From contig JAZUMG010000017.1 of NCBI GenBank assembly GCA_045603545.1, forward strand, positions 62,001 to 126,000: 64,000 nt of DNA, in the 5' to 3' direction. The notes below the pieces were generated by a model. The model was given only the letters and a program-made list of their open reading frames with translations. It searched no databases and was not told where the DNA came from. Position numbers and translations under genes: made by a program. Source of the DNA: CAAGNP01 sp045603545. GTDB taxonomy: Bacteria > Bacteroidota > Bacteroidia > Bacteroidales > UBA932. Shown here piece after piece: positions 31,804 to 41,436 of this stretch (its first letter is position 1; the number at the start of each line of letters is the position of its first letter).

Positions 31804-34080
31804 ATGGGTAGGAAAAATTTGCTGAGAAAATTTGTGCTGGCTGTTTTGCCGGTAGTGTTGTTTCAGTTGTTGTCGTGCACTGAACAGGATTATAAATTTG
31901 TGGAGAAATATGAGGTTCCTTCTCAGGAGAAGATTGACCGGCAGGTGGATTCTGTGTTCCGCACTCTCACTACCAGAGAGAAAATAGCTCAGCTGATGGT
32001 GATTGATATGACCTCTATGGACAGTAAGGAGGAGTACAGGATTCAGAAAAGGCTTGTCAGAAAGGAGAAGGTAGGTGGACTTATTCCACTGGGATATGAT
32101 GATTACAGGTCAGCTGTCAAGAAGATAAACAGACTTAACAGGTTGGCCAAGATTCCGATGCTGATGACCATCGATGGTGAGTGGGGTGTAAGTATGCGTT
32201 GGAAAGGGGTTCCCGGTTACCACACCTTTTTACAGATGGGTGCCCTCGGGAGTGACTCTCTTGTTTATGAGGTGGGCAGGATGATAGGATTGGAGTGCCG
32301 TGCACACAAATTACAGGTAAACTACTCCCCTGTGGTGGATTTGAATAACAATCCAGACAAATTTATCGTGGGAGGCAGATCATTTGGAGAGAATAAAGAG
32401 AAAGTTACAAGATATGCCATTGCGATGATGAAGGGGTTGCAGGATGGTGGTGTTGCCGGCTCTGCCAAACACTTCCCTGGACACGGTGAGACAGATGTCG
32501 ATTCACACAAGGCTCTGCCGTTGTTGCCATTCACTGCAGAGAGGATAGATTCTCTTGAACTTTATCCATTCAAGAAGCTTATAGCAGAAGGGGTGGATAT
32601 GGTAATGGTGGGCCATTTGAGTATACCGGCTCTCGATTCTACCGGGGCTCCGTCTTCCATCTCAAAGCCGATTGTTACAGGTCTTCTGAGGGAGAAATTG
32701 GGATTTGACGGGATAATATGTACAGATGCTCTGGATATGCATGGTGTGTCCAAACATAGTGGTCTGGCCAAAAAGGATATCCCTTTGGCCGCATATAAGG
32801 CAGGTGTTGACATACTTCTTATCCCAGAAGATGTCGAGGCTTCCATTACAGTTATTGAGCAGGCTCTGGAGCGTGGAGAGATCACTATGGAGGGGCTTGA
32901 TATGAGGGTGAAGAAGATGCTTGCCCTTAAGGCCCGTTTTGGCCTCTTTGATGAAGATTATGATCCATATATAAATATGAAGATGTTGGATCAGTTTACC
33001 GATATGGATCTTGCAGGCGGATATATGGAGGCCAAGCTTGACATGATGAAAAAGGTGGCCAAAAATTCGATGACTGTGGTTTTCAATGACAATTCGGATG
33101 GTAATGGTATCCCTGTCTCCCTTAAGGGTAAAAAAGTGGCCTACGTGGGGTACAGAAATCCCCAGTTGGGACATGAGTTCGGGACGCTTGCCAAGAGATA
33201 CGGAGATGTTGATACCATTTTGCTTGGGGCGGATGCTTCATTGGCTGAGTTGAAGAGGGCCAAGGAGAGAGTTGCAGGTCATGATCTTGTGATCTTCGGA
33301 TACAACAAGACAGACCAGCGCCGCTACAGAGGTTACTCTATTGTGCCTGAAGAGATCAATTTTATCACAGACTGGGCAGCAGAGCAGCCAATGATAGCTG
33401 TGTATCTCGGTACATCATATGCACTTACCAATATCCCTGGCCATAAGAATTTCAAAGCCTATGTAGTAGGTTATCTGGATACACAGGTAAACAACTTTGC
33501 TGCAGCTCAGGTGGTGTTTGGAGGTGTCCCTGCCAATGGTGTGCTCCCTGTGACCTCAGCATCATTCAAGGAGGGGGAATCTGTAATCATCCCCGGCAGA
33601 TACAGGGAGGAGTATCATCACTTTATAGGGTCACGTAAAGATAAGGAGAGTGTGGTTGCATACGATTTGAAAGGGGATGCCCCTCTGTATACAGCAGTTC
33701 CTCAGGTGGCAGAGCTTGTCTCTTGTGGAAAAATCGAGCTTCCCCAAACTCTCTCAGAGTTGCTTGAGACAAATGGTCCTGATGGATCTGTCACAGTGGA
33801 AGAGCTTCTGAAAGGGTGGAAGGACAATATCTCATACCAGCAATATATGTATGCACTTTTGGGCAAATACAGGGGAGAGATTAGTGTAGAGGAGGCTGCA
33901 TTGCAGATGTTTGGCAGGATAGGGATGAACTCTACCAAGATTTCAGGTACAGAGGTGATTACCAATGGAATCGACCTCAATAAATACCTCTTTACCGTCA
34001 GAAATGGTGGTAAATATGCAGGGGAGCAGATCCTCTCATCTGATGCGGCGGATTTGATCCTCAAATTCTCCATTCATTAG
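31804..34080 (+). CDS. Glycoside hydrolase family 3, beta-N-acetylglucosaminidase type
   Basis: This 758-residue lipoprotein (lipobox QLLSC) has a GH3 catalytic barrel. Its marks are TIDGEWGVSMRW and the family signature SAKHFPGHGETDVDSHKALP, whose His/Asp pair is typical of NagZ-like N-acetylglucosaminidases, followed by VGHLSIPALD and the nucleophile region GIICTDALDM. A GH3 C-terminal domain and a ~100-residue tail complete it. Many Bacteroides homologues of about 1000 residues carry a fused beta-lactamase-like domain; this one stops short of it. It probably trims muropeptides or glycans in the envelope. The ATG at 31804 replaces an upstream TTG. Confidence 0.88.
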   Translation: MGRKNLLRKFVLAVLPVVLFQLLSCTEQDYKFVEKYEVPSQEKIDRQVDSVFRTLTTREKIAQLMVIDMTSMDSKEEYRIQKRLVRKEKVGGLIPLGYDDYRSAVKKINRLNRLAKIPMLMTIDGEWGVSMRWKGVPGYHTFLQMGALGSDSLVYEVGRMIGLECRAHKLQVNYSPVVDLNNNPDKFIVGGRSFGENKEKVTRYAIAMMKGLQDGGVAGSAKHFPGHGETDVDSHKALPLLPFTAERIDSLELYPFKKLIAEGVDMVMVGHLSIPALDSTGAPSSISKPIVTGLLREKLGFDGIICTDALDMHGVSKHSGLAKKDIPLAAYKAGVDILLIPEDVEASITVIEQALERGEITMEGLDMRVKKMLALKARFGLFDEDYDPYINMKMLDQFTDMDLAGGYMEAKLDMMKKVAKNSMTVVFNDNSDGNGIPVSLKGKKVAYVGYRNPQLGHEFGTLAKRYGDVDTILLGADASLAELKRAKERVAGHDLVIFGYNKTDQRRYRGYSIVPEEINFITDWAAEQPMIAVYLGTSYALTNIPGHKNFKAYVVGYLDTQVNNFAAAQVVFGGVPANGVLPVTSASFKEGESVIIPGRYREEYHHFIGSRKDKESVVAYDLKGDAPLYTAVPQVAELVSCGKIELPQTLSELLETNGPDGSVTVEELLKGWKDNISYQQYMYALLGKYRGEISVEEAALQMFGRIGMNSTKISGTEVITNGIDLNKYLFTVRNGGKYAGEQILSSDAADLILKFSIH

Positions 34081-34100
34081 GGTTTGTATGGTAAAATAAT

Positions 34101-34108
34101 TAATTTTG
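34101..34108 (+). promoter_or_regulatory. -7 element of cdaA
   Basis: TAATTTTG matches TAnnTTTG and lies 16 bases before the ATG, giving a very short leader. TTTG at 34083-34086 is only 14 bases upstream, closer than usual. Confidence 0.45.
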
Positions 34109-34124
34109 TACAAGATTTGTTAAT

Positions 34125-34907
34125 ATGTTGAGCTTCCTGAACATAACCATTATCGATGTTATAGATATAATTCTGGTGGCATTTCTCCTTTATCAGTGTC
34201 TTAGACTCCTTAAAGGGACATCAGTCATAGGTATTGCATTGGGGATTGTGACCCTATATGTCTTCTGGTTTATAGTGAGTGCCCTGAATATGGACCTCCT
34301 GTCATCGATAATGGAGCAGATCCTGGGTGTCGGAGTGATTGCATTGATAATCCTCTTTCAGCAGGAGATAAGGAAGTTCCTCTTCCAGATAGGCAAGCGC
34401 TCGATAAATTCGAAACTCGGACGCTTCAGCAGGAAGTTCCTCAATCAGAACAAGGAGGTAGATGCCGGTAGTATCGAGGAGATAGCACAGGTATGCAGCA
34501 GGATGTCGGAGACCAGAACAGGGGCATTGATGGTATTCAAGCGTATATCCTCCCTTGAGGAGATCGTTGAGACTGGAGATATGATAGACGCAGTCATAAA
34601 CCGCCGTCTTATAGAGAATATATTCTGGAAAAATACCCCTTTGCACGATGGTGCCATGATAATCAACAACAACAGGATCATTGCAGCAAGGTGTACCCTT
34701 CCGGTGTCTCAAAATCTCGATCTCCCTCCACACTACGGTATGAGGCATAGGGCAGCAGCGAGTGTTACCATAGATACCGATGCTTTTGCCATCGTCGTAT
34801 CGGAAGAGACCGGCAACATATCATTCGTGATGGATGGTACCATAAAAACCATAACAAGTCTGAGCGAATTGAAGCTCGCCATTGAGGGGGCTTATAATGA
34901 AAATTAA
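34125..34907 (+). CDS. cdaA: Diadenylate cyclase CdaA
   Basis: This 260-residue protein makes the second messenger c-di-AMP from ATP. Three N-terminal membrane helices (about residues 10-75) precede the DisA_N catalytic domain with LHDGAMIINNNRIIAARC and YGMRHRAAASV, the DGA and RHR motifs. Membrane anchoring and length identify the CdaA/DacA class rather than DisA. It starts 44 bases after the GH3 stop, behind its own -7 element, and mutS2 follows after 18 bases. No CdaR-type regulator gene is adjacent. Confidence 0.95.
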   Translation: MLSFLNITIIDVIDIILVAFLLYQCLRLLKGTSVIGIALGIVTLYVFWFIVSALNMDLLSSIMEQILGVGVIALIILFQQEIRKFLFQIGKRSINSKLGRFSRKFLNQNKEVDAGSIEEIAQVCSRMSETRTGALMVFKRISSLEEIVETGDMIDAVINRRLIENIFWKNTPLHDGAMIINNNRIIAARCTLPVSQNLDLPPHYGMRHRAAASVTIDTDAFAIVVSEETGNISFVMDGTIKTITSLSELKLAIEGAYNEN

Positions 34908-34925
34908 CCACCCTTTCCAATTGTT

Positions 34926-37454
34926 ATGATTCACCCAGAAAAGATAGAGCCCAAGATAGGTTTTGATAAAATAAGGGAGATGATCTCTGCCAAGTGTGGG
35001 ACCGAATACGGACGCAACAGGGTAGAGGAGGAGGTTTTTTCTACCAACAGAAAGGAGATTGAGCACAGGCTCAGCCTCACAGATGAGATGAGGCTTATCC
35101 AGATATTCGAATCCTCATTTCCAGATTCAGGTTTTATCGATTGTATCCCCTTCCTGATTCCATTGCAGGCGGGGTATTCCCATATTGACACCATATCCCT
35201 TGCCAAGTTGAGGGATACCCTTGAGACACTCCGCAAGATATTGAACTTCTTCAAAAATACCGGAGAGGGTGAGTATCCCTGCCTGAAGAAGATGTCGGAG
35301 CCTATATTTACATTCCCGGAGGTCTCCCGTCGCATTGATACCATCCTCGACCGTTTCTCAGAGGTGAGGGACAATGCCAGCGATGCCCTTTTTGAGATAC
35401 GCCGCTCAATCAGGGAGAAAGAGGGTACCATCTCCCGCAGAATCCAGGCGATATTGCGCAAAGCGCAGGAAGATGGTGTGGCAGAGGAGGATGCATCTGT
35501 CTCTGTGCGTGACGGCAGGATGCTGATCCCTGTGGCTGTGGGGAATAAGAAGAAGATTCCCGGTTTTGTATATGACGAGTCTGCATCGGGTAAAACAGCC
35601 TTTGTGGAGCCTATGGAGATTGTGGAGCTGAACAATCAGGTTCGTGAGCTCCATTTCGCAGAGCAGAGGGAGATTGTCAGGATTCTTACCGAATTTACCG
35701 AATTCCTCAGGCCATATCTGCCGGAGATTATTGCGTCGGCGGAGTATATGGGAGAGCTTGATTTTATATCAGCTAAGGCGATGGTGGCATCCCGTTTTGC
35801 AGCGGGTAAGCCGGTCATTTCCATCTCGGGGGAGGTGCGTCTCCAGAGGGCCCGCCACCCATTGCTCGAAGAGAACCTGAAGAGGGAGGGGAAAAAGATA
35901 GTTCCGCTCGATTTGCAGTTGAACCCTGACAAGAGGATTCTCCTTATCTCAGGCCCCAATGCCGGAGGAAAGTCGGTCTGCCTCAAGACAGTCGGTCTGC
36001 TCCAATATATGATGCAGTGGGGCATGCTGATTACTACTGCAGAGTCTTCCGAGCTTCCTGTATTCAAAGATATATTTATTGATATTGGTGACAACCAGTC
36101 AATTGAAAACGACCTCAGTACATATAGTTCGCACCTTCTTAACATGAAGAATATCCTCGATGAGGCGGGTGACAGGTCGCTTGTCCTTATCGATGAGTTC
36201 GGCTCGGGTACAGAGCCCGCAGCGGGTGGAGCCATAGCAGAGGAGATTCTCAGTGAACTTGAGAGGAGGGGTTGCTATGGGGTTATCACCACGCACTATA
36301 CTAATCTTAAGTTCTATGCAGGGAACTCTACCGGCGTGATAAACGGTGCAATGCTTTTTGATGTGCAGAAGATCGAGCCGCTGTTCAAGCTCGAGATAGG
36401 GCTTCCCGGCAACTCGTTTGCCTTTGAACTGGCCAGAAAAATGGGGCTCCCCGAGAGCATTGTCCATGGGGCAGAGGAGAGGGCAGGCAGCGATTTTGTC
36501 ACCATTGAGAGGAACCTGAGGAAGATTGCCCGCAATAAGAAACAGCTTGAAGAGAGACTTGCGAAGATAAAATCTACAGACAAGACCCTTGAGAACATCA
36601 CCGAGAAATATGAAAAGGAGCTTGGGGACATCAAATCTGTCCGCAAAGGGATCATAGAGGAGGCCAAGAGGGAGGCGCAGGAGATATTGGCCCAGGCAAA
36701 CAAGAAGATTGAGGCTACCATCAAGGAGATCAAGGAGTCGCAGGCTGAAAAAGAGAAGACCAAAGTGGCCCGAAAGAGCCTTACCCTGTTCCAGGAGGAG
36801 TTGACCTCGGGAGCCAAGAGTAAAACTGACGAGGATATCGACAGGAAGATGGCCCAAATCATAGAGAGGAAGAAGCGCCAACAGGAGCGCAAAGAGCAGA
36901 GGAAGAAGAAGAGGGGTGGTCAGGATGGCGCAGCAGAGGCAAAAGAGGTGATAAAGGAGGTTCAGGAACAGAAGGAGGCTGCTCAGATCGTGGTAGGTGG
37001 CAAGGTGAAGGTGAAGGGTTCGGAACTTGTGGGTGAGGTGGTAAAGGTTTCGGGCAAGAGTATAAGTGTCGCTATAGGGGAGATCATTACCAAAATGTCC
37101 ATAGATAAAGTGGAGGGTATCTCCGGCAAACAGTATAAGGACTATTTCAAACCCACGGAAAGGAAGAGTGTCTACAGCGGCTCGTCCATATCGGAGAGGA
37201 GGCTTAACTTCAACCCCAATATAGATATCCGCGGCAAGAGACTTGATGAGGCCATAGAGATAGTGACCCGCTTTATCGATGATGCCATAATGGTAGATAT
37301 GGGGCAGGTGAGCATCCTTCACGGAAAAGGTAATGGTGTCCTCCGGGAGGAGATAAGGAAATACCTGAAGATTACCCCTGGTGTGAAATCTTTCAGGGAT
37401 GAACATATTGAGAGGGGCGGCACCGGTATTACCATTGTAGAACTTGACAAATAA
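34926..37454 (+). CDS. mutS2: Endonuclease MutS2
   Basis: This 842-residue protein has the MutS2 layout: a helical core (1-320) and an ATPase domain with Walker A GPNAGGKSVCLKT and Walker B VLIDEFGSGTEPAAG. A long coiled coil (about 520-660, rich in Lys/Glu) and a C-terminal Smr nuclease domain (IDIRGKRLDEAIEIV and LHGKGNGVLREEI) follow. It lacks the mismatch-recognition domain of MutS. MutS2 limits homologous recombination and can act on stalled ribosomes in some bacteria. Arginine is mostly AGG/AGA. Confidence 0.95.
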   Translation: MIHPEKIEPKIGFDKIREMISAKCGTEYGRNRVEEEVFSTNRKEIEHRLSLTDEMRLIQIFESSFPDSGFIDCIPFLIPLQAGYSHIDTISLAKLRDTLETLRKILNFFKNTGEGEYPCLKKMSEPIFTFPEVSRRIDTILDRFSEVRDNASDALFEIRRSIREKEGTISRRIQAILRKAQEDGVAEEDASVSVRDGRMLIPVAVGNKKKIPGFVYDESASGKTAFVEPMEIVELNNQVRELHFAEQREIVRILTEFTEFLRPYLPEIIASAEYMGELDFISAKAMVASRFAAGKPVISISGEVRLQRARHPLLEENLKREGKKIVPLDLQLNPDKRILLISGPNAGGKSVCLKTVGLLQYMMQWGMLITTAESSELPVFKDIFIDIGDNQSIENDLSTYSSHLLNMKNILDEAGDRSLVLIDEFGSGTEPAAGGAIAEEILSELERRGCYGVITTHYTNLKFYAGNSTGVINGAMLFDVQKIEPLFKLEIGLPGNSFAFELARKMGLPESIVHGAEERAGSDFVTIERNLRKIARNKKQLEERLAKIKSTDKTLENITEKYEKELGDIKSVRKGIIEEAKREAQEILAQANKKIEATIKEIKESQAEKEKTKVARKSLTLFQEELTSGAKSKTDEDIDRKMAQIIERKKRQQERKEQRKKKRGGQDGAAEAKEVIKEVQEQKEAAQIVVGGKVKVKGSELVGEVVKVSGKSISVAIGEIITKMSIDKVEGISGKQYKDYFKPTERKSVYSGSSISERRLNFNPNIDIRGKRLDEAIEIVTRFIDDAIMVDMGQVSILHGKGNGVLREEIRKYLKITPGVKSFRDEHIERGGTGITIVELDK

Positions 37455-37471
37455 TAAAGTAAAAATCAGAT

Positions 37472-37867
37472 ATGAAGAAGAATTTCAGAATTTTTTTGGC
37501 GGTAGCGGCTACCTTTATTATCGCCGCTTGTGGCAATAGCACTCAGGAGGCGACATCTGTAGCCAAGGATTTCCTCATATCATATTTCTCCACCGATTAC
37601 CATACTGCAGCTTCTTGCTGTACAGAGGATCTCGGTAAGGCCCTTATGGTGGCAGTCGAGGAGTATTATGCTATGGAGGAGAATGTGCGTGAGGATGTTA
37701 TGGATATCTCTTCTGCCGTGGTCACCACCATCACATCTGTTGAGGCCATCAGCAAGGATTCGGTCCTGGTTAAGTATGATATAGATATGCCAGAACCCGA
37801 GCCAACACTTCACAGCACCCTTACGATAACAAATGTGGACGGAAACTGGAGAGTAGCGGAGTTTTAG
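37472..37867 (+). CDS. DUF4878-like small lipoprotein
   Basis: This 131-residue lipoprotein (lipobox FIIAAC, Cys near residue 20) has a mature part that looks like an NTF2-type cone fold. SVAKDFLISYFSTDYHTAASC is followed by a helix pair, then strands with DSVLVKYDIDMP and a closing VDGNWRVAEF. That pattern fits DUF4878. The function is unknown. It lies 17 bases after mutS2 and 2 bases before the PHP phosphatase gene. Confidence 0.65.
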   Translation: MKKNFRIFLAVAATFIIAACGNSTQEATSVAKDFLISYFSTDYHTAASCCTEDLGKALMVAVEEYYAMEENVREDVMDISSAVVTTITSVEAISKDSVLVKYDIDMPEPEPTLHSTLTITNVDGNWRVAEF

Positions 37868-37869
37868 TT

Positions 37870-38688
37870 ATGGTATTGTTTGATAATCACATACACTCAT
37901 TATTGTCGGCAGACAGCGATATGCCGATAAGGGATATAGTGGATGCAGCTGTATCGCGTGGCCTATCGGGTGTTTCACTTACAGATCATTATGACTTCGA
38001 GATACCTGAGGGGGTAAAAAGTTTTACGTTTGACCCTAAAGAGCAGGCCAGTGAGATTGAGAAAACCATCATGGAGCTCCCTGTAGAGGTGGCATCATCA
38101 TTCAGAATACTCCGTGGAGTGGAGATAGGTATGCAGCCGCAATGTATTGAGGATATGGAGAGGCTTGTGGCTGAAAACGATTTTGATACAGTGGTGGGTT
38201 CACTCCATTTCATAGACGGGACAGACCCTTTTCACGGCAACTACTACCTCCCATACGGATACAAAGAGGCCTACGGACACTATCTGGAGACTATCTGGAA
38301 ATGTATCGACAAGTTTGATGGACTCGACATACTCGGGCACTATGACTATATCGCAAGATATGCCCCATATCCCGAGACGACTATCTATTACTCTGAATTT
38401 GGAGACATTCTGGATATGATTCTAAAGAAACTTGCCCAGAACGGAAAGACTTTTGAGATCAATACCAAGACATATATGCCTTTCGGTGAGCGTGAACCTC
38501 AGCTTGATACTATGATACTGACCAGATTCAGGGAGCTTGGAGGAGAATTCATCAGCTTCGGTTCGGATGCTCATGACCTGGGTCGTGTAGGGGCAAACTT
38601 CGACCGTTTTATCCCTATCGTCAAGAGTTGTGGAATAAGGTATAGCGTCCACTACGAAAAGAGGGTAGCGAAGCCGGAATTAATTTAG
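37870..38688 (+). CDS. PHP-domain phosphatase, histidinol-phosphatase HisJ type
   Basis: This 272-residue metal-dependent phosphoesterase has the four PHP motifs: DNHIHSLLSADSD at the N-terminus, SLTDHYDFEIP, GVEIGM with GSLHF, and late DILGHYDYIARY with FGSDAHD. The length and FGSDAHDLGRVG ending match the HisJ family, which dephosphorylates histidinol phosphate. No other histidine genes lie near, so the substrate could differ. It converges on a minus-strand gene with only 6 bases between the stops. Confidence 0.85.
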   Translation: MVLFDNHIHSLLSADSDMPIRDIVDAAVSRGLSGVSLTDHYDFEIPEGVKSFTFDPKEQASEIEKTIMELPVEVASSFRILRGVEIGMQPQCIEDMERLVAENDFDTVVGSLHFIDGTDPFHGNYYLPYGYKEAYGHYLETIWKCIDKFDGLDILGHYDYIARYAPYPETTIYYSEFGDILDMILKKLAQNGKTFEINTKTYMPFGEREPQLDTMILTRFRELGGEFISFGSDAHDLGRVGANFDRFIPIVKSCGIRYSVHYEKRVAKPELI

Positions 38689-38694
38689 GCGAAT

Positions 38695-39102
38695 TTATCT
38701 CTTTTTCTTCTTGGAGCCTTTGTTTTTCTCTTTGTCCTTCTCTTTCTTGTAGTGACCGATCTCCTTCAGATATTGGATGTACTGGTCTTCTGTAAGAATC
38801 TTCTTGACACTTGACTTGACCTGTTCCAGCCATTTTTCTCTGATTACCTCAAAGTTTCTGAAGTCCTGGACGCCTGCAGAGCGGAGTTCCTGCATCTCGT
38901 CGTCCATTGCCTTCATGTCGTGCTGGAGGATAGAGTCGAGGTAGAATGCCTGGTGTGGCTCCAGTTTGAGCTCCTTCTCCAGACGGACAGCCTCTTCGAT
39001 AGCCATCTCCTCAATGGTTTTGGGTGGCTCCTGTTCCTGTGCCACAGCGACAATTGTAGAGAAAAATATGAAAGTAATTAGGGCAAAAAGTCTTTGTTTC
39101 AT
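38695..39102 (-). CDS. Small secreted helical protein, Spy-like
   Basis: This 135-residue protein has a signal peptide (MKQRLFALITFIFFSTIVAVAQ). A charged, all-helical body follows, with LKLEPHQAFYLDSILQHDM and LTEDQYIQYLKEI, reminiscent of Spy/LTxxQ periplasmic proteins. It ends in a run of lysines. The start is the ATG at 39102; upstream in-frame starts would place a second hydrophobic stretch before the signal peptide and run through the promoter. It is divergent from the C69 dipeptidase. The role is unknown. Confidence 0.65.
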   Translation of the reverse strand: MKQRLFALITFIFFSTIVAVAQEQEPPKTIEEMAIEEAVRLEKELKLEPHQAFYLDSILQHDMKAMDDEMQELRSAGVQDFRNFEVIREKWLEQVKSSVKKILTEDQYIQYLKEIGHYKKEKDKEKNKGSKKKKR

Positions 39103-39130
39103 GACGCAAATTTTTATCTTTGCAAAAGTA
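39093..39130 (+). promoter_or_regulatory. Overlapping divergent promoters
   Basis: Plus strand: TTTG (39093-39096), an 18-base spacer and TATCTTTG (39115-39122) lead to the dipeptidase at 39158. Minus strand: TACTTTTG (39130-39123) is a -7 element for the gene starting at 39102. The two -7 elements abut, so the promoters probably compete for polymerase. Confidence 0.6.
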
Positions 39131-39157
39131 GTAAAAATTATACCAAACAGACAGATT

Positions 39158-40849
39158 ATGATTAGAAGAATTATCAAGTCCGTACTATGTATTTCTGCGG
39201 CACTTATGATGTATCAGCCAGCCGAAGCCTGTACAAATGTCCTGGTTTCCAAAGGGGCGTCCAAAGATGGCTCGGTGATGGTAACATACTCAGCAGACTC
39301 ACACCAGCTTTATGGTGAACTATATTTCAAACCTGCAGGTGTCTTTGCCAAAGGGACATTTCTCGATGTGACAGAGTGGGATACAGGAAAATATATGGGT
39401 AAAATAGCCCAGATAGCCCGTACATACCAGACTGTGGGCAATATGAACGAGCATCAGGTCTCTATAGTTGAGAGTACCTTCGGTGGTCGTGAGGAGTTGC
39501 CAAACCCTGATGGCATTATGGATTACGGTTCATTGATCTATATTACCCTCCAGAGGGCAAAAACTGCACGTGAGGCTATCCAGATCATCGATGAGCTTAT
39601 GCAGACCTACGGCTATGCCTCTGGTGGAGAGTCTTTCTCTGTAGCAGACAAAAACGAGATATGGATTATGGAGATTGTGGGCAAAGGTTCCAAAGAAAAA
39701 GGGGCTGTGTGGGTAGCTGCAAGGGTTCCTGATGGATATGTGTGTGCACACGCCAACCAGTCACGTATCCACAAAATCAACTTCAACGACCCTGAAAACT
39801 GGCTATATGCCAAGGATGTAGTGGACTTTGCACGTTCAATGGGCTACTATGAGGGTTCTGACGAGGACTTCAGCTTCTGTGATGCATATTGCCCTGCAGA
39901 CTTCGGTGCACTTCGCGGATGCGAGGCGAGAGTTTGGGCAGCATTCAATATCCTCGGCAAAGGTATGTTCAATGATAAAAAGGCTGAGGAGTACCTCGAC
40001 TTCGCAATGGGGCACAATGCCTCAAACAAAATGCCTCTGTTCATCAAACCTGCCGAGAAAGTCTCAGCAAAAGAGTTGGCAGATGTGATGAGAGACCACT
40101 ACGAGGGTACCCCAATGGATATGACTACAGATATAGGTGCCGGTGGACACCACAACCCATACAGATGGAGACCTATGTACTTCGAAGTGGATGGAGAGCA
40201 ATACCTCAATGAGAGGGCTATTGCTACCCAGCAGACAGGATTCTGGTACCTTTGCCAGTCGCGCAGCTGGCTCCCTGATGAGGTGGGTGGTGTAATATGG
40301 TTTGGTGTGGATGATGCAGCGACCTCTTGCCTGACTCCGGTTTATACATCTGTTAAATCTGTACCTGAGTGTGTAGCACAAGGGAACGGCAATATGCTCA
40401 CTTACTCCCCTACATCCCTCTTCTGGCTTACCAACAGGGTGGCACATATGGCATACCTTATGTACGACAGGGTAGCTCCAGATATCCAGGCAGTAGCGGA
40501 CAAATTTGAGAACGACTGCATCGCTGAGCAGGCAGAGATAGATGCCAAAGCTCTTCAGATTATGGAGAGTGCATCTGATAAAGAGGAGGCTTCAGCAAAA
40601 GTGAGAGAGTACCTTACAGCATACTCTAAACAAAAAGCACAGCAGCTCTTCAACACCTGGCAAGGTCTTGACTCATATTTCCTTGTGAAATATATGGATG
40701 GCAATGTGAAACGCCAGAACGAAGACGGTTCATTCAAAGACAATGGCCATTCACCTGCTATCCCTGCATCACCTGTGCAGCCGGGTTATAGCCAGAAATG
40801 GAAAGAGGCTGTGGTCAAAGATGCAGGTGAAACTCTGAAAGTGAAATAA
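39158..40849 (+). CDS. Peptidase C69 family dipeptidase
   Basis: This 563-residue exported dipeptidase has a signal peptide that ends at EA, exposing Cys25 (ACTNVLVSKGASKDGS) as the N-terminal nucleophile of the mature enzyme, as expected for C69/PepD enzymes. Other family segments are VMVTYSADSHQLYGEL, QVSIVESTFGGREEL, WIMEIVGKGSKEKGAVWVA and the CDAYCPADFGALRGCEARVW stretch. It is likely periplasmic and degrades dipeptides as a carbon and nitrogen source. I chose the ATG at 39158; upstream in-frame codons lie within the promoter. A nitroreductase gene follows after 5 bases. Confidence 0.9.
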   Translation: MIRRIIKSVLCISAALMMYQPAEACTNVLVSKGASKDGSVMVTYSADSHQLYGELYFKPAGVFAKGTFLDVTEWDTGKYMGKIAQIARTYQTVGNMNEHQVSIVESTFGGREELPNPDGIMDYGSLIYITLQRAKTAREAIQIIDELMQTYGYASGGESFSVADKNEIWIMEIVGKGSKEKGAVWVAARVPDGYVCAHANQSRIHKINFNDPENWLYAKDVVDFARSMGYYEGSDEDFSFCDAYCPADFGALRGCEARVWAAFNILGKGMFNDKKAEEYLDFAMGHNASNKMPLFIKPAEKVSAKELADVMRDHYEGTPMDMTTDIGAGGHHNPYRWRPMYFEVDGEQYLNERAIATQQTGFWYLCQSRSWLPDEVGGVIWFGVDDAATSCLTPVYTSVKSVPECVAQGNGNMLTYSPTSLFWLTNRVAHMAYLMYDRVAPDIQAVADKFENDCIAEQAEIDAKALQIMESASDKEEASAKVREYLTAYSKQKAQQLFNTWQGLDSYFLVKYMDGNVKRQNEDGSFKDNGHSPAIPASPVQPGYSQKWKEAVVKDAGETLKVK

Positions 40850-40854
40850 GCGCT

Positions 40855-41436
40855 ATGACTGCAAATGGAAATATCGTCCTCCCTGCTCCACAAAGAGAGG
40901 GGGGACTTCCTTTAATGGAAGCATTGATGAAGAGACGCTCTTCAAGAAAATTCTCTGACAGGGAGATTGACCTCCAGACATTGTCTGACCTTCTGTGGGC
41001 CACCTTCGGTTTTGGAGGTGGAGGAAAGAGGCGTACAGCACCATCATCACATAACCGTCAGGAGACCGATCTTTATGTGGCGTTGTCCTATGGGACATAT
41101 GTATATGATCCGGCTGAGAATATGTTGAGGCTGGTTCTGGCTGAAGATATAAGAGCTCTTACCGGAATGCAGGATTTCGTCCCTGTCGCCCCTCTCAATC
41201 TGGTCTATGTGGCAGATACATCCAAAATCACAGGTAAGGATGAGCGTGGCACCATAGAGACAGCCTATGTAGATACAGGATTCATTTCGCAGAACGCCTA
41301 TCTTTTCTGTGCTTCGGCAGGGCTAAGTACAGTGACCCGTGCGATGATCGACAAACAGGCACTTGCAGTCAAACTATCACTCCGTCCCGAGCAGGTAATC
41401 ACCCTCGCCCAGACAGTGGGCTATCCGGAGGAATAG
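40855..41436 (+). CDS. Nitroreductase family protein
   Basis: This 193-residue FMN-dependent oxidoreductase-like protein has an N-terminal KRRSSRKFSDREIDLQTLSD segment that supplies the FMN phosphate-binding arginines. TAPSSHNRQE, VDTGFISQNAYLFCASAGL and a C-terminal VITLAQTVGYPEE cap follow. The short form with a TAPSSHNRQ loop resembles the SagB-type/thiazole-oxidase-related branch of nitroreductases. The substrate is unknown. It is co-transcribed with the C69 dipeptidase. There is no terminator-like T-run directly after the stop. Confidence 0.85.
   Translation: MTANGNIVLPAPQREGGLPLMEALMKRRSSRKFSDREIDLQTLSDLLWATFGFGGGGKRRTAPSSHNRQETDLYVALSYGTYVYDPAENMLRLVLAEDIRALTGMQDFVPVAPLNLVYVADTSKITGKDERGTIETAYVDTGFISQNAYLFCASAGLSTVTRAMIDKQALAVKLSLRPEQVITLAQTVGYPEE

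Noticed and set aside
36099..37406. Long minus-strand frame of 435 codons opposite mutS2
   Set aside because: It is a shadow of the MutS2 coding sequence; its composition is Leu/His-rich as expected from the antisense of a Lys/Glu-rich coiled coil.
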